DNA of 64,000 nucleotides from an uncultured Pirellulaceae bacterium. Lineage in GTDB: Bacteria; Planctomycetota; Planctomycetia; Pirellulales; Pirellulaceae. The DNA lies in NCBI GenBank assembly GCA_905480235.1, contig CAJQPP010000021.1, forward strand, positions 1-64,000, in the 5' to 3' direction. This document shows, piece after piece, positions 28,319-37,996 of the stretch. The notes beneath the pieces are model-generated. The model had not been told where the DNA came from and ran no database searches. It saw only the letters and a program-made list of their open reading frames with translations. Made by a program: the position numbers and the translations under genes. Position 1 is the stretch's first letter, and the number at the start of each line of letters is the position of its first letter.

Positions 28319-29740
28319 CTAAGCGAGGATATCGTGAACCACATTCCCCGCGACATCAGTCAACCGGAAATCCCGGCCGCGATAGCGATAAGTCAATTTG
28401 GTATGGTCGATGCCAAATTGGTGCAGCATCGTGGCGTGTAGGTCATGCACGTGAAACGGTTTATCCACCGCTGCGTAGCCAAAATCGTCGGTGCCGCCAT
28501 ACGACATGCCTGGTTGAATACCACCTCCGGCCATCCAGCAGGAGAAACCTTTGATGTGATGATCCCGTCCATTGCCTTGGGCCATGGGCGTGCGTCCAAA
28601 CTCGCCGCCCCAGATCACCAGCGTGTCATCCAGCATGCCTCGTTGCTTGAGATCTTTGACGAGCGCCGCCGATGCCTGATCGACGAGATTGGCTGTGAAT
28701 TTGATCCCGTCTTTGATGCCACCGTGATGGTCCCAACCGCGATGATAAAGCTGAATGAAACGCACACCGCGTTCGGCTAAACGCCGCGCCAAAAGACAGT
28801 TTGCGGCAAAGCTCCCATCGGCACCCTGGGTACCATACAGATCGAGGATGTGTTGGGGTTCGTCTGAAATATCCGCTAATTCGGGAACAGACGTCTGCAT
28901 CCGGAAGGCCAGCTCATATTGGGAGATCTTGGTCTTAATCTCCGGATCGAAATCGTTGGCCATGCGAATTTGATTGAGTTGTTCGATGGCGGAGAGAACA
29001 TCTTTTTGACGGGGTCGGTCAACACCCGCGGGATTTTTAACATACAGCACCGGTTCGCCTTTGGAACGCAGTTCGACTCCCTGAAACTTACTGGGTAAGA
29101 ATCCGCTGTGCCATTGTCGCGAGGCAATCGGTTGTGCCTGTCCACCGCCGGCAGATGTGAGCACCACGTAACCGGGCAAGTTCTGAGTTTCCGAGCCCAG
29201 TCCGTACAACAGCCAGGAACCCATGGAAGGGCGTCCGGGAATACTGGTGCCGGTGTTCATTAAAGTATGAGCCGGATCGTGATTGATTTGATCGGTGTGC
29301 AATGAGCGAACGATACAGATCTCATCAGCGATCGACTGGGTGTGCGGCAGGATATCGGAAATCGACTGCCCGGATTTACCGCATTTTGAAAAAGCGTGTT
29401 GGGGTCCAAGTATTTTCAGGCTGTTGCGTTGGCCCTGGAGCTGGGCGATCTGTTGCCCCGCGGTGATGGATTTGGGCATGGGCTGGCCATCGAGTTCCGC
29501 AAGTTTCGCTTTGTAATCCAAGGTCTCCAGATGGGAGGGCCCGCCAGCCATACACAGGTGAATGACCCGTTTGCATTTCGGGGGTATACCAGTAAAGAAA
29601 TTGTCAGCAAGTTCGGGGCCCGCCTGTGCGTTCAGTTTTCCATTCAGCAACATTCCCAATGCCAAGGAGCCCATGCCAGTCATGGAACGCCCGAGAAACG
29701 AACGCCGCGCCTGAATTTGTCGAATTATATCTTGGTCCAT
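28319..29740 (-). CDS. DUF1501 domain protein (Tat-exported, sulfatase-like fold)
   Basis: 473 aa. Tat-type leader with RRSFLGRS followed by a hydrophobic stretch. DUF1501 body typical of planctomycetes: KRVIHLCMAGGPSHLETLDYK, SIADEICIVRSLHTDQINHDPAH, GYVVLTSAGGG, ERGVRFIQLYHRGWDHHGGI, LVIWGGEFGRTPMAQGNGRDHH. The HDP, WDHH and GRDHH motifs suggest a metal site like that of the alkaline-phosphatase/sulfatase superfamily. It follows the PSD1 cytochrome gene by 26 bp; the two are almost always paired in planctomycetes, where they are thought to handle complex polysaccharides, though direct biochemical proof is lacking. It would be exported folded, perhaps with cofactor. Confidence 0.92.
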   Translation of the reverse strand: MDQDIIRQIQARRSFLGRSMTGMGSLALGMLLNGKLNAQAGPELADNFFTGIPPKCKRVIHLCMAGGPSHLETLDYKAKLAELDGQPMPKSITAGQQIAQLQGQRNSLKILGPQHAFSKCGKSGQSISDILPHTQSIADEICIVRSLHTDQINHDPAHTLMNTGTSIPGRPSMGSWLLYGLGSETQNLPGYVVLTSAGGGQAQPIASRQWHSGFLPSKFQGVELRSKGEPVLYVKNPAGVDRPRQKDVLSAIEQLNQIRMANDFDPEIKTKISQYELAFRMQTSVPELADISDEPQHILDLYGTQGADGSFAANCLLARRLAERGVRFIQLYHRGWDHHGGIKDGIKFTANLVDQASAALVKDLKQRGMLDDTLVIWGGEFGRTPMAQGNGRDHHIKGFSCWMAGGGIQPGMSYGGTDDFGYAAVDKPFHVHDLHATMLHQFGIDHTKLTYRYRGRDFRLTDVAGNVVHDILA

Positions 29741-29766
29741 TTTTTAATTCCTTTTCGCAACCGCGA

Positions 29767-32700
29767 TTAATATCTTGTTACGAATTCATGCATGTTGATC
29801 ACGGCGCGACAGACCGATGTCCAAGCGGCATGCTTAGCCGGTTCCAACGACTCGTCCCGTGGGTGGTTACCAACGGAGAGCAATTTTTTGGCTTCTTCCA
29901 AGTGAGTGGAGTAGTAGGCCTCGTGATTTTTCAGTAATGACGTCAAAACGTCTTGTTCGGATTCGGTAATCGACCGTCCCAAGGCCGAGACAAACAGTGC
30001 TTGAAATCGGGGGGAGTCTGCCGTCTCCTGTTTCATGATACGTTCGGCCAGCGCCCGTGCTGCTTCGACGTAAGAAGGGTCGTTTAATAACACCAAGGCG
30101 GCCAAGGGGGTGCTCGACCGAGGCCGAGCAGCGGTACATTCTTCTCGCGCCGGGGCATCAAAAATTTTCATGGCCGGGTGCAGATACTGCCTCTGCCAGT
30201 GCGTGTACAAGCCGCGGCGGTACTGGTTGTCGCCGCGATCGGCCTGGTAACTTCGTTTGGGGAAATTGAGGTGCTGATACAGACCTGATGGCTGGTAGGG
30301 TTTGACGCTCCGCCCCCCGACTTTGTTGACCATCAATCCACTAGTGGCAAGCGCATGATCCCGTATGAATTCCGCATCGATTCGAAATCGGGCTTGCCGC
30401 GCCAGCCAGCGGTTTTCGGGGTCGGTCTCGGTAAGGTCTTGTCGGTGTGACGATGATTGCTGGTAGGCCTGACTGATGACGATGGTTTTGATCAGATGTT
30501 TGATGTCCCAGCCGCTTTCCTGAAAATCCCACGCCAACCAATCCAGCAGGGCCGGATGCGAAGGGGCTTGCCCCTGTGCGCCGAAATCATCCAGTACCGG
30601 GGCCAGCCCGGCACCAAACAACAATTTCCAAATACGATTTACAAATACGCGCGCCGTTAATGGGTTTTGGGGCGAAACAATCCAACCAGCAAGGTCCAAA
30701 CGGTTGGGCGCTGACTGCCAAGTGGGACGTCCCAATGCAGCCGGCACATTCGCAGAGACCACATCACCACTGCGATCCATCCAGTCGCCACGAGGTAAAA
30801 CACGAATCTCGCGAGCAGGTACGGAAACGGTAATCAGGCTGGTTCGCGTGTGTTGATCAATCAACTGTTGTCGCTGCGCGTTTAAGGCAGAGATCTGATC
30901 GCGGTAGGTTTTTAGGGAAGGCGCTCGCGTGAGAAAGTAGTCCGCCAAAATCTGTTTTTGAGCGGCGTCGCGAACGCTTGGGTCGAGCGTAACGATCGCG
31001 CGAATTTCAGCGGGCAACCGTTTCAAAGGGCTCGCCGTCGCGTCGTTATCCACCGATGTCGATAATTGAAAATGCCCCAACGTATGACTGCCATTGCCAT
31101 GAAATTGCTGAATCACAAGAGTCACGGATGCAGGCAACGTTTGATCTGGTGCGATTTGCAGCACTAACTCATTCGCTTGACCTGTCTCCGGTAAGATTGC
31201 CCAACCCCAAGTCTTTCCGCGTGCGTCTCGATCGATCGTACTGGCCGCTGACCATTTTTTATCCGGGTGACTGGCCCCTCCGTATTCCTGCTCGAACGTT
31301 GTGCTGGCAGCCTGGGTGCTCACCGCGGTACCTTTTAGTTCGTCCGGCCATTTCGCGAAGGGCGTTTTGAAAATTTCCATATGAGAGGTTTGATCGCCGC
31401 TCAGAATGATAAATTCGGTCACTACGAAATTTCCGTTACCGGCTCGTCCAGGTCCCCCTTTGGGTAACGAAGCGTGCGGCAGTGCCTGCAAACGCAACGC
31501 ACGTGTGCCGGGTGGCAGTTCGGCGGTGATGGCGTAGGCATTGGTGTTGGGATTGGCTCCCGCAATCAAGATCGATTGATCACTCGCACGCGTGATTTCG
31601 ACTTGGTTGGTGGCGATCATGGTGTTGGGGTTAACCTCTTGCCATTGATAATCCGCCTGCTTCAGTCCCGTTTCCCACACGCGTCGTTCCTCTTGTACCT
31701 GGGGTGTTTCGACGATTTTCCGCGTTAGCTCGGCGAGTCGTTGATCCAGAGGCGCTAATAATTCAGCCAAGTTATCGTCTGGCACCTCCAGAGTGGGGCC
31801 CCATTTTTTAGATTGGTGCGCGCCGTCATAAAGTCCGCGTTCTTTAATGTCCGCAAAAAAGGCCTGGAATTCATAAAACTCGCGGGTGCTTAAAGGATCA
31901 AATTTATGATCATGGCATTCCGCACAACCTAACGTGATGCCTAACCACACCGAGGCCGTTGTGCGCACCCGATCGGAGGCATATTTCGCCAGATATTCTT
32001 CCGGCTGAACGCCACCCTCAGCGGACATCATGCCTAATCGGTTGTAACCCGATGCGATCAACTGGTCGCGCGACGGACTTTCCAATAAATCGCCCGCCAA
32101 TTGTTCCGTCGTAAAGCGATCGAACGGCATGTTATGGTTGAATGCATTGATCACGTAGTCGCGAAAAGGTGAGACGCTAATCGGTTGATCACCGTGATAA
32201 CCCACCGAGTCAGCATAGCGGACCAGATCCAGCCAGTAGGTCGCCATGCGCTCACCGAAAGCGTCGCTGGCCAACAACCGATCAACGGCTTCTTCGTAAG
32301 CTTGGGGCCAGTCATCCCGTTCAGCCATCGCCAACAGATCTCGATTGGCCGGCAAACCATTGAGATCGGAACTGAGACGCCGAATTAATGTTCGCCGCTC
32401 TGCTGGAAGAGAGGGTGCGAGGCCCTCGGATTCGAGCTTAGCAAGAACAAAATGATCGATTGCATTTTTTGACCACGCGGCGGAGTGGGTTTCCGGTGGC
32501 GTCCTTGACTTGAGTTTTTCAAACGACCAATGGCCAGACCAGGGAGCGCCTTGAGCGATCCAGTCCTTAAGGATTTGTTTTTGCTGAGCCGTTAATTGTT
32601 TCAGGTGATCGCTGGGCGGCATGACCGAATCCGGATCGTCTGAGAAGATGCGCTCAATCAACTCGCTTTCGTCGGGCAAGCCGGGTGCAACGGCAACGTA

Positions 32701-32922
32701 GCCTCCCAAGTCTGCGAAAGCACTCGTTTGTTGATCGAGTCTTAAATCGGTGACCCTCTGGCCGTCGTCAGGACCGTGACAGGCATAACAGTTGTTGGCG
32801 AGGATCGGCCGTACTTGCGAGTTGAAATCGATCTTGTTCTGCGCGAAAGCGGCACTCGTGAGGCCGAAGAGCAAAATCACCAAGAACGCAACCAGTATTT
32901 GATGCCGATAACGGAAATGCAC
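29767..32922 (-). CDS. PSD1 / DUF1549 / planctomycete cytochrome c protein
   Basis: About 1051 aa, exported. Order: signal peptide (HQILVAFLVILLFGLTSAAFA); planctomycete cytochrome c domain PSCyt1 with haem motif CYACH (NNCYACHGPDDGQ); PSCyt2/DUF1549 (WSKNAIDHFVLAKLESEGL, YWLDLVRYADSVGYHGD, DHKFDPLSTREFYEF); a central concanavalin-like insertion of several hundred residues (about 400-660); PSD1/DUF1553 (NRIWKLLFGAGL, DDFGAQGQAPSHPALLDWLA, REECTAARPRSSTPLAALVLLNDP). First gene of the pair with DUF1501. GTG 32922 is chosen because GGAGGGGG lies just upstream of it; an in-frame TTG at 32937 would place that signal inside the gene. Confidence 0.9.
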   Translation of the reverse strand: MHFRYRHQILVAFLVILLFGLTSAAFAQNKIDFNSQVRPILANNCYACHGPDDGQRVTDLRLDQQTSAFADLGGYVAVAPGLPDESELIERIFSDDPDSVMPPSDHLKQLTAQQKQILKDWIAQGAPWSGHWSFEKLKSRTPPETHSAAWSKNAIDHFVLAKLESEGLAPSLPAERRTLIRRLSSDLNGLPANRDLLAMAERDDWPQAYEEAVDRLLASDAFGERMATYWLDLVRYADSVGYHGDQPISVSPFRDYVINAFNHNMPFDRFTTEQLAGDLLESPSRDQLIASGYNRLGMMSAEGGVQPEEYLAKYASDRVRTTASVWLGITLGCAECHDHKFDPLSTREFYEFQAFFADIKERGLYDGAHQSKKWGPTLEVPDDNLAELLAPLDQRLAELTRKIVETPQVQEERRVWETGLKQADYQWQEVNPNTMIATNQVEITRASDQSILIAGANPNTNAYAITAELPPGTRALRLQALPHASLPKGGPGRAGNGNFVVTEFIILSGDQTSHMEIFKTPFAKWPDELKGTAVSTQAASTTFEQEYGGASHPDKKWSAASTIDRDARGKTWGWAILPETGQANELVLQIAPDQTLPASVTLVIQQFHGNGSHTLGHFQLSTSVDNDATASPLKRLPAEIRAIVTLDPSVRDAAQKQILADYFLTRAPSLKTYRDQISALNAQRQQLIDQHTRTSLITVSVPAREIRVLPRGDWMDRSGDVVSANVPAALGRPTWQSAPNRLDLAGWIVSPQNPLTARVFVNRIWKLLFGAGLAPVLDDFGAQGQAPSHPALLDWLAWDFQESGWDIKHLIKTIVISQAYQQSSSHRQDLTETDPENRWLARQARFRIDAEFIRDHALATSGLMVNKVGGRSVKPYQPSGLYQHLNFPKRSYQADRGDNQYRRGLYTHWQRQYLHPAMKIFDAPAREECTAARPRSSTPLAALVLLNDPSYVEAARALAERIMKQETADSPRFQALFVSALGRSITESEQDVLTSLLKNHEAYYSTHLEEAKKLLSVGNHPRDESLEPAKHAAWTSVCRAVINMHEFVTRY

Positions 32923-33069
32923 TTCTACCCCCTCCAAAACAATTAGAAGCTATTTATTGTAACCCCAAATATTGGACGTGGCACGTACGCCGCCAGTGCA
33001 ACCGATGAAAAGAAAATGGGAAAATATCGAGACCAAACCCAATGCATAGAATTTCACAAAGCCGCTACA

Positions 33070-33120
33070 GCGAAAATGCCGCCACCGCAAAAGTGCCGCC
33101 GTTGCAAAAATGCCGCCGTT
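33070..33120. repeat. Three 17-bp tandem repeats
   Basis: Units GCGAAAATGCCGCCACC, GCAAAAGTGCCGCCGTT and GCAAAAATGCCGCCGTT, directly adjacent, in the intergenic region upstream of the PSD1 gene. They differ by 1-4 bases. Confidence 0.85.
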
Positions 33121-33507
33121 GCAGCGCAGCGCGACAAATCACGGGGCTACAGCCCTGGGGGCTGGTAAAAAGTCCTCGCCTACGTAAATGAAATACGCTG
33201 TGGGGCAATCAAGTTCGCCCAAGAAACTCCTACCAGCAATGCCATGGGTCTGCTCAAAATGGCTGGGCAGCAGAATGCTGGGGCGTTGGAAATGGCTCAG
33301 GCTTCGTGGCAGCGACAGAAAAAGCTCGGCAAGTGTCTGCCATCATTGCTGCAGCGTTGTGAGAAGAGTCCAGAGTAACGGGAAATTCAGCGACTGGGGA
33401 AACTGCGGCCGTTTAAAACGTCTGTTTCGTTCCGTCGGGAGCTCGCCTCCGTGATTCAGCTGCGGCAGCCCTTATGAGCAAAAAATCGCATTATTGGGGG
33501 AGTTTTT

Positions 33508-33789
33508 ATGAAGAGTTATTTATTTTTGATTTTATCTGCGGACGCTGGCAGTTTTGCGCAGTCTTAGGGAGAGGCAACAGCGTCTGGTCCTCGAGATTTG
33601 CAACTTGGATTTCCCGCCATTTTGGGCCGGGTCGCTGCTTGCCTGACTTATTGCCAGGCACCCACTACGGATCCTCTCAGAGGCGAAATTCCCGTTTCGC
33701 TCAGTCCGACCGGCGTGACTATCTCATCAATACCCACAAGAGGGTTAGAGGGCGATGCTGTGCGTCGCTCCTCTTCGTGGTTTCTATAA
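33508..33789 (+). pseudogene. Possible decayed small secreted-protein gene
   Basis: ATG with GGGGGAG 5 nt upstream encodes a short hydrophobic leader (MKSYLFLILSADAGSFAQS) and then TAG at 33565. The same frame continues to TAA at 33787 with a Pro/Thr-containing sequence (APTTDPLRGEIPVSLSPTGV). It could be a gene killed by a nonsense mutation or a chance frame. No family recognised. Confidence 0.2.
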
Positions 33790-33984
33790 GGTTGGCCTTC
33801 CGAACTTCTCGGGAGGTCAATTTTTTTGCGCCGTCACCCCCGGGGGTCGCAAGGACCGTGCTAAGCCTGGCTTCCCCTTGAGAAGGCCATCAATTTGCTT
33901 GGGTGGATCAGGTTTGGTAGGCTTCGATTCAGGTTAGGTATTCTGCGAGCCAAAATTTCTAAGTGTCAAAAGGTGAGGTTTAAG

Positions 33985-34542
33985 ATGCTGCGCACGGTAA
34001 CCCTGCTTGCTACCACGGCGGCTTTTTTGATTGGCCCCCAACTACTGGAAGCGCAAACAGAACAAAGTCGCTGGGGGGATGAAAAGAAATCGTTCAATTT
34101 AGTCCTGACGCGACGTGCAAATAATAATGCTTATGGGACGAGCGCGTTTAGTTTTCGCCAAGCCAGTCAAAAACTGGACGAGCATGGAAACTACGTTGAT
34201 CTCGTTTACAACGGGTGCGGGTTGTTGCATTTCAACCCGGTAGGTGGCATGTCATCGCGAGTTGCGGATTTAGGGGAGCAAGAGGATCTTGCCGTGAAAT
34301 TGGACCCAAATGAAAAACGCGTTTGGGCACAACAAGCTTATCTGCCCGAGGAAGGGCATGTTTATTGGCAAGAGGTCAAGTGCGGCGGGCAAACCATGAC
34401 CGTCAAATATCGCATCCAAGATATTGAACGCGACGAAATCAAAATTCAGTGGGCCGTGGTTAACGAACTGGCAGGACCAGTGCCGCGTCGGGGTATGGCT
34501 GGGACGATGGGCCAATGTGGCGGCCAGCACCGATCGCAATAA
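33985..34542 (+). CDS. Hypothetical secreted protein
   Basis: 185 aa. Signal peptide MLRTVTLLATTAAFLIGPQL with cleavage likely after LEAQ. The mature part is polar, with two Cys (YNGCGLLHF and VKCGGQTMTV) and beta-like segments; no known domain. The ATG at 33985 is chosen because AGGTGAGG lies upstream and the signal peptide starts there; the frame itself is open from 33895. The C-terminus (RRGMAGTMGQCGGQHRSQ) is unlike the rest and could reflect a late frameshift, but no continuation is convincing. Confidence 0.6.
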   Translation: MLRTVTLLATTAAFLIGPQLLEAQTEQSRWGDEKKSFNLVLTRRANNNAYGTSAFSFRQASQKLDEHGNYVDLVYNGCGLLHFNPVGGMSSRVADLGEQEDLAVKLDPNEKRVWAQQAYLPEEGHVYWQEVKCGGQTMTVKYRIQDIERDEIKIQWAVVNELAGPVPRRGMAGTMGQCGGQHRSQ

Positions 34543-34919
34543 ACAACATTGCACGCCCAACGAAGACTGCAAAACGCGTAACGCTTGGGTATTTTTGGCT
34601 GCCGGCGCTTGGTGGCCCGCAATGAGATTGTTTTCGGCACTGTGCCGAGGAGGGGTGCCAGATTCGACTTTTGCAATTGCTGTTTTATGGCTGCGTTTCA
34701 TTGTTTCGTTTAAACCACATGGCAGTAGAAATTGCTGGCACCCACGGCTAATAACTGACACATTGGGGGCAGAAGTAAGAGCGGCCAATTTTGGTGTTTT
34801 TTTATGGGATTTCGCGTTCACTAAGAGCAAAGTGCTTAGCTAAACTTGATCAAGGCTGAGTAGAAATTACAGCCGTCTTTTCCATTCACATTTCGTAGTT
34901 TGCATTATTGAGGCCGAGG
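34543..34919. other. Gene-poor interval
   Basis: About 375 bp between two secreted-protein genes. Long frames on both strands cross it but show no domain or start signal. Confidence 0.3.
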
Positions 34920-35843
34920 ATGAAATTGCGCTTTACTGCCAAGTTAGCGTTGGCATTTTGTTTTACATTGCTGGTTCCTTTTAATTCTTTATCGGCACAA
35001 CAGGAATCGTCACAAGCGAGTGCCAATAATAGCGACGCTCAACAAGCCGTCATTGACTCAGTGAAAACGTATGTGGAAGCATACAATCGCAGGGATGCTG
35101 CCGCGCTAAGTCAGCATTGGAGTGAGACGGGCACCTGGGTTGACGACGATGGCAGCGCGGTCCAGGGACGCGAGAATATTCGAAAGGCCTTTGCAGCCAT
35201 TTTTTCCGAGATGAAGGCGGACCCATCGCTGACTGTAAATGTTCGCAAGGTCTCCTTGGTCACTGATGACGTCGCCTTGGAGGAAGGGTCCTCTGGTGTG
35301 GCGGGGGGCGCGCAGGCCGACTATACCGCGATACACAAATTGGAAAACGGCCAGTGGAACCTGTATCGGGTCAAAGAGCATGCGGCTCCTCAGCAGGCTC
35401 CCCATAATCACCATTTGCAAGAGCTTGATTGGATGATTGGTGATTGGGTTGATCAAAGCGGCGGAGCGACCGTGGAAAGCTCTTGTCGTTGGTCCAAGAA
35501 TGGGAATTTCATTACGAAGAACTTCCGTGTCACTATTGCCGGCTTGGATACTTTGGAAGGCACGCAAGTGATCGGATATGACGCGTCCACAAATACGATT
35601 CGTTCTTGGATGTTCGATTCAGACGGCGGGCACTCTGCCGGGATGTGGACAAAAAACGGTAATGTTTGGGAGGCACAATCTTCCCAAGTGCTGGCTGATG
35701 GAAGAGTGGCTTCCTCCACGAATATCTTTACACCCCGGAATGAAGGTCGCTTTGATTGGAAATCGACCAAGCGTACGTTGGATGGCGTTAGTCTGCCGGA
35801 TATTGATTCCGTAGAAGTCGTTCGAGTCGTAGATACAGATTAA
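34920..35843 (+). CDS. Secreted SnoaL-like/NTF2-fold protein with C-terminal DUF1579-like half
   Basis: 307 aa from the ATG at 34920. Signal peptide KLRFTAKLALAFCFTLLVPF. Residues about 40-160 match the SgcJ/EcaC family of the NTF2-like fold (VKTYVEAYNRRDAAALSQHW, GTWVDDDGSAVQGRENIRKAF), a cone-shaped pocket that in different proteins is an enzyme or a binding site. The second half starts at LQELDWMIGDWVDQ and reads like a lipocalin-style/DUF1579 barrel (FITKNFRVTIAGLDTLEGTQ, IGYDASTNTIRSWMFDSDGG). Such two-part proteins are seen in planctomycetes and other environmental bacteria; substrate unknown. Confidence 0.78.
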   Translation: MKLRFTAKLALAFCFTLLVPFNSLSAQQESSQASANNSDAQQAVIDSVKTYVEAYNRRDAAALSQHWSETGTWVDDDGSAVQGRENIRKAFAAIFSEMKADPSLTVNVRKVSLVTDDVALEEGSSGVAGGAQADYTAIHKLENGQWNLYRVKEHAAPQQAPHNHHLQELDWMIGDWVDQSGGATVESSCRWSKNGNFITKNFRVTIAGLDTLEGTQVIGYDASTNTIRSWMFDSDGGHSAGMWTKNGNVWEAQSSQVLADGRVASSTNIFTPRNEGRFDWKSTKRTLDGVSLPDIDSVEVVRVVDTD

Positions 35844-35945
35844 TAAAAGCGAGAATCGTAGTTTTGAATTTTCGTTTTTGGAATAAATCAAGTTAGTGGG
35901 GATGGAAGCAAGATGCTGTGCCACCCCGATCAAGGAGATAAATTG

Positions 35946-37895
35946 ATGTTTCGCATTTTATTAACTTCGCTGGTACTGTTTTTTCTGGTCGCTGCGGATG
36001 TGGAAGCGCAACGCCGCGGTGGCGGTGGCGGTGGCCGTGGCGGCGGAGGGCGTGGTGGTGCAAGCCGGTCGAGTGGAGGACATAGCGGATATAGCCGTTC
36101 CCCTTCCATGAGCCGTTCGTCACCGCAGCGGTCTTCGAGCAGGCAGAGTTCCCCAAATCGTTCAGCACAAAATCGCAACTCCCGTTCCTCGAACGGAGCA
36201 CGCGATTTCAACCGTAGCAACGCGAGCCGCGATAATTTCAGTCGCGGGAATATGAGTCAGAATCGAGATAATTTGGGCGGCGGTAACTTTAATCGCGATA
36301 ATTTGAATCGCGGGAATCTGAATCGCGATAGCCTAAGCAGCGGCAACATGAACCGCGACAATTTCAATCGCGACAGTCTGAGCAACAACAACATTAATCG
36401 GAATGATTTCAGTCGCGACAGCTTAAGCCGCAGCAATATCAACCGAGACAGTTTTTCGAGAAGTAACTCGGCGCGAAGCGATCTCCAACGAGATCTGACG
36501 CGTGCGAATCCAGGAGCGGGCAGAGATGCGTTCCGATCTTCGCAATCCTACCAACAGCCTTCCCGTAACCAGCTGGACAGTTTCTTGGGTTCGGGCGGAG
36601 GATCCGATCGCTCGCGATCTGCGGACCGCAGCAGTAGCGATCGCTCACGAACCGCGCAATCCTCCGGCTCCGGCGATGGCATGCAATCTAAAACCTATGA
36701 AACCAAACGCGGTGGCACGGTTACGGTCGGTGGCGGATCGGGTTCGGGAACGACCGCGGGTGGCGTCACCGTCGGCGGTGCAGCGGGTGGCATCAAGGTC
36801 GAAACCGCTGGCGGCAATACCATCGCGCGAGGAGCCGGTGCCGCGGGCGCAACCGATGGCACGAACAGCGTAGGTGCGGCGGGCAGCCGCACAGGTGTGA
36901 AAACCGCAGCCGGCGGAGAGGCTGTCGCAGGCCGTGGCGTTCGGGCGGCAACCGACGGAACGAATTCCGCAGTCCGTGCGGGAGGATTCGCGGCCGGGAA
37001 AGATGCCGCCGGTAACAAAGCCGCTGGCGTGCGAGGCGGCTATGCCGACTCCTCCGGATATCGACAAGGTGGTTCCGTGACCGCCAGACAAAATCAATGG
37101 GGTTACACCAAGATCAATGCCCGAGGTGGGTACGGTAATGGAAACGGAACCGGTGCTGTCGGTTCCCGCTCTGCCATCCGAGGCCCCGCCGGCAATGTAG
37201 TGACTACCGGTCGGGGTGCCTCGTTTGTTAACGGGCAATTCGTCGGCGGCAAGGCATGGACTGCCGTTAATGGAAACTTCACTCGCTGGGGGTACTTTGG
37301 ACCCGGATATATCAACCAGTACCCGGGGGCCTGGTGGCCCGGTAAGTGGACCGTTTACGGAACCGCTTGGGCGGCGGCAACCTGGGCCACCGCAGGAGCC
37401 TATTGTGGTTGTACCGGCGAAGGTTACTACTACGACTACGGCGAAAATGTGACGTACAGTGATGGGTCGGTCTATTATGGCGATGAAGAAATTGCCACGT
37501 CAGAAGAATACTATGACGAAGCGGCCCAAATTGCTGATGCCGGTGAAGAAACCAGTGATGAGGATTGGATGCCCTTGGGAGTTTTCTCCTTGATCACCGA
37601 AGCCGATCAAACGGATACAAAAAAAGTATTGCAATTGGCCGTAAACCGTGAAGGTGCTATCCGCGGTAATTTGCAAGACGTGTTAACCGACGATGTAAAA
37701 CCCTTAGTAGGTTCGGTGGACAAAAAAAATCAGCGTGTTGCCATCAAAATGAAAGGCAATGATTCGGTTGTTCTGGAAACCGGTTTGTATAATCTAACCA
37801 ATGATGAAGTACCTGCGATCATTCATGTGAACGCAAATGAACAAAAGGATGTGACTCTGGTGCGATTAAATAACCCGGACGAAGATAAAAAATAA
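35946..37895 (+). CDS. Secreted Gly-rich surface protein with pentapeptide-repeat segment
   Basis: 649 aa from the ATG at 35946 (AAGGAG 9 nt upstream). Signal peptide (LLTSLVLFFLVAADVEA), then Arg/Gly and Ser/Arg-rich stretch (23-85). Residues 86-182 are strictly five-residue periodic, with a hydrophobic residue at every fifth position from 110 to 180 (only 175 is Ser) and N/D-R between (DNLNR GNLNR DSLSS). Next a Gly/Ala-rich region about 250-400 (GGVTVGGAAGGIKV), an aromatic patch (GPGYINQYPGAWWPGKW), a Tyr/Glu-rich stretch and a C-terminal folded domain (DWMPLGVFSLITEADQTDTK ... LVRLNN). Proteins with this tail are often annotated as 'protocadherin-like' in planctomycetes. Probably a surface or matrix component. 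Confidence 0.8.
   Translation: MFRILLTSLVLFFLVAADVEAQRRGGGGGGRGGGGRGGASRSSGGHSGYSRSPSMSRSSPQRSSSRQSSPNRSAQNRNSRSSNGARDFNRSNASRDNFSRGNMSQNRDNLGGGNFNRDNLNRGNLNRDSLSSGNMNRDNFNRDSLSNNNINRNDFSRDSLSRSNINRDSFSRSNSARSDLQRDLTRANPGAGRDAFRSSQSYQQPSRNQLDSFLGSGGGSDRSRSADRSSSDRSRTAQSSGSGDGMQSKTYETKRGGTVTVGGGSGSGTTAGGVTVGGAAGGIKVETAGGNTIARGAGAAGATDGTNSVGAAGSRTGVKTAAGGEAVAGRGVRAATDGTNSAVRAGGFAAGKDAAGNKAAGVRGGYADSSGYRQGGSVTARQNQWGYTKINARGGYGNGNGTGAVGSRSAIRGPAGNVVTTGRGASFVNGQFVGGKAWTAVNGNFTRWGYFGPGYINQYPGAWWPGKWTVYGTAWAAATWATAGAYCGCTGEGYYYDYGENVTYSDGSVYYGDEEIATSEEYYDEAAQIADAGEETSDEDWMPLGVFSLITEADQTDTKKVLQLAVNREGAIRGNLQDVLTDDVKPLVGSVDKKNQRVAIKMKGNDSVVLETGLYNLTNDEVPAIIHVNANEQKDVTLVRLNNPDEDKK
36201..36492 (+). 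repeat. Pentapeptide-like coding repeat
   Basis: Codes for residues 86-182 of the surface protein. Central residues Leu/Phe/Met/Ile occur at 110, 115, 120, 125, 130, 135, 140, 145, 150, 155, 160, 165, 170 and 180, and in a second register at 88, 98 and 103. At DNA level it is a degenerate 15-bp repeat (AATCGCGATAATTTG-like). Confidence 0.8.
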
Positions 37896-37959
37896 CTTGC
37901 ATGCTGGAGCAAAAAAGTACGCCGGGCGTTGACGATGTTTCTGTCTTCGTCGGCAAATC

Positions 37960-37996
37960 AAAGGCACCGTGTTCTTCGTAACGCGGTGCCTTTTTT
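37960..37996 (+). terminator. Rho-independent terminator
   Basis: 14-bp stem AAAGGCACCGTGTT / AACGCGGTGCCTTT with one G-T pair, loop CTTCGT, followed by TTT on the plus strand. It lies 65 bp past the surface-protein stop. Confidence 0.85.

Larger units (their letters stand above)
32923..33984. other. Gene-poor interval
   Basis: About 1.06 kb with a 17-bp tandem repeat (33070-33120), a small stem GGGCTACAGCCC near 33145, and an ORF with a good ribosome-binding site at 33508 that is stopped by TAG after 19 codons and then stays open to 33789. No protein family is recognised. It may hold a decayed gene. Confidence 0.35.

Noticed and set aside
34270-34830. 186-codon minus-strand frame
   Set aside because: Opposes a gene with a good signal peptide and ribosome-binding site; no start signal or domain of its own.
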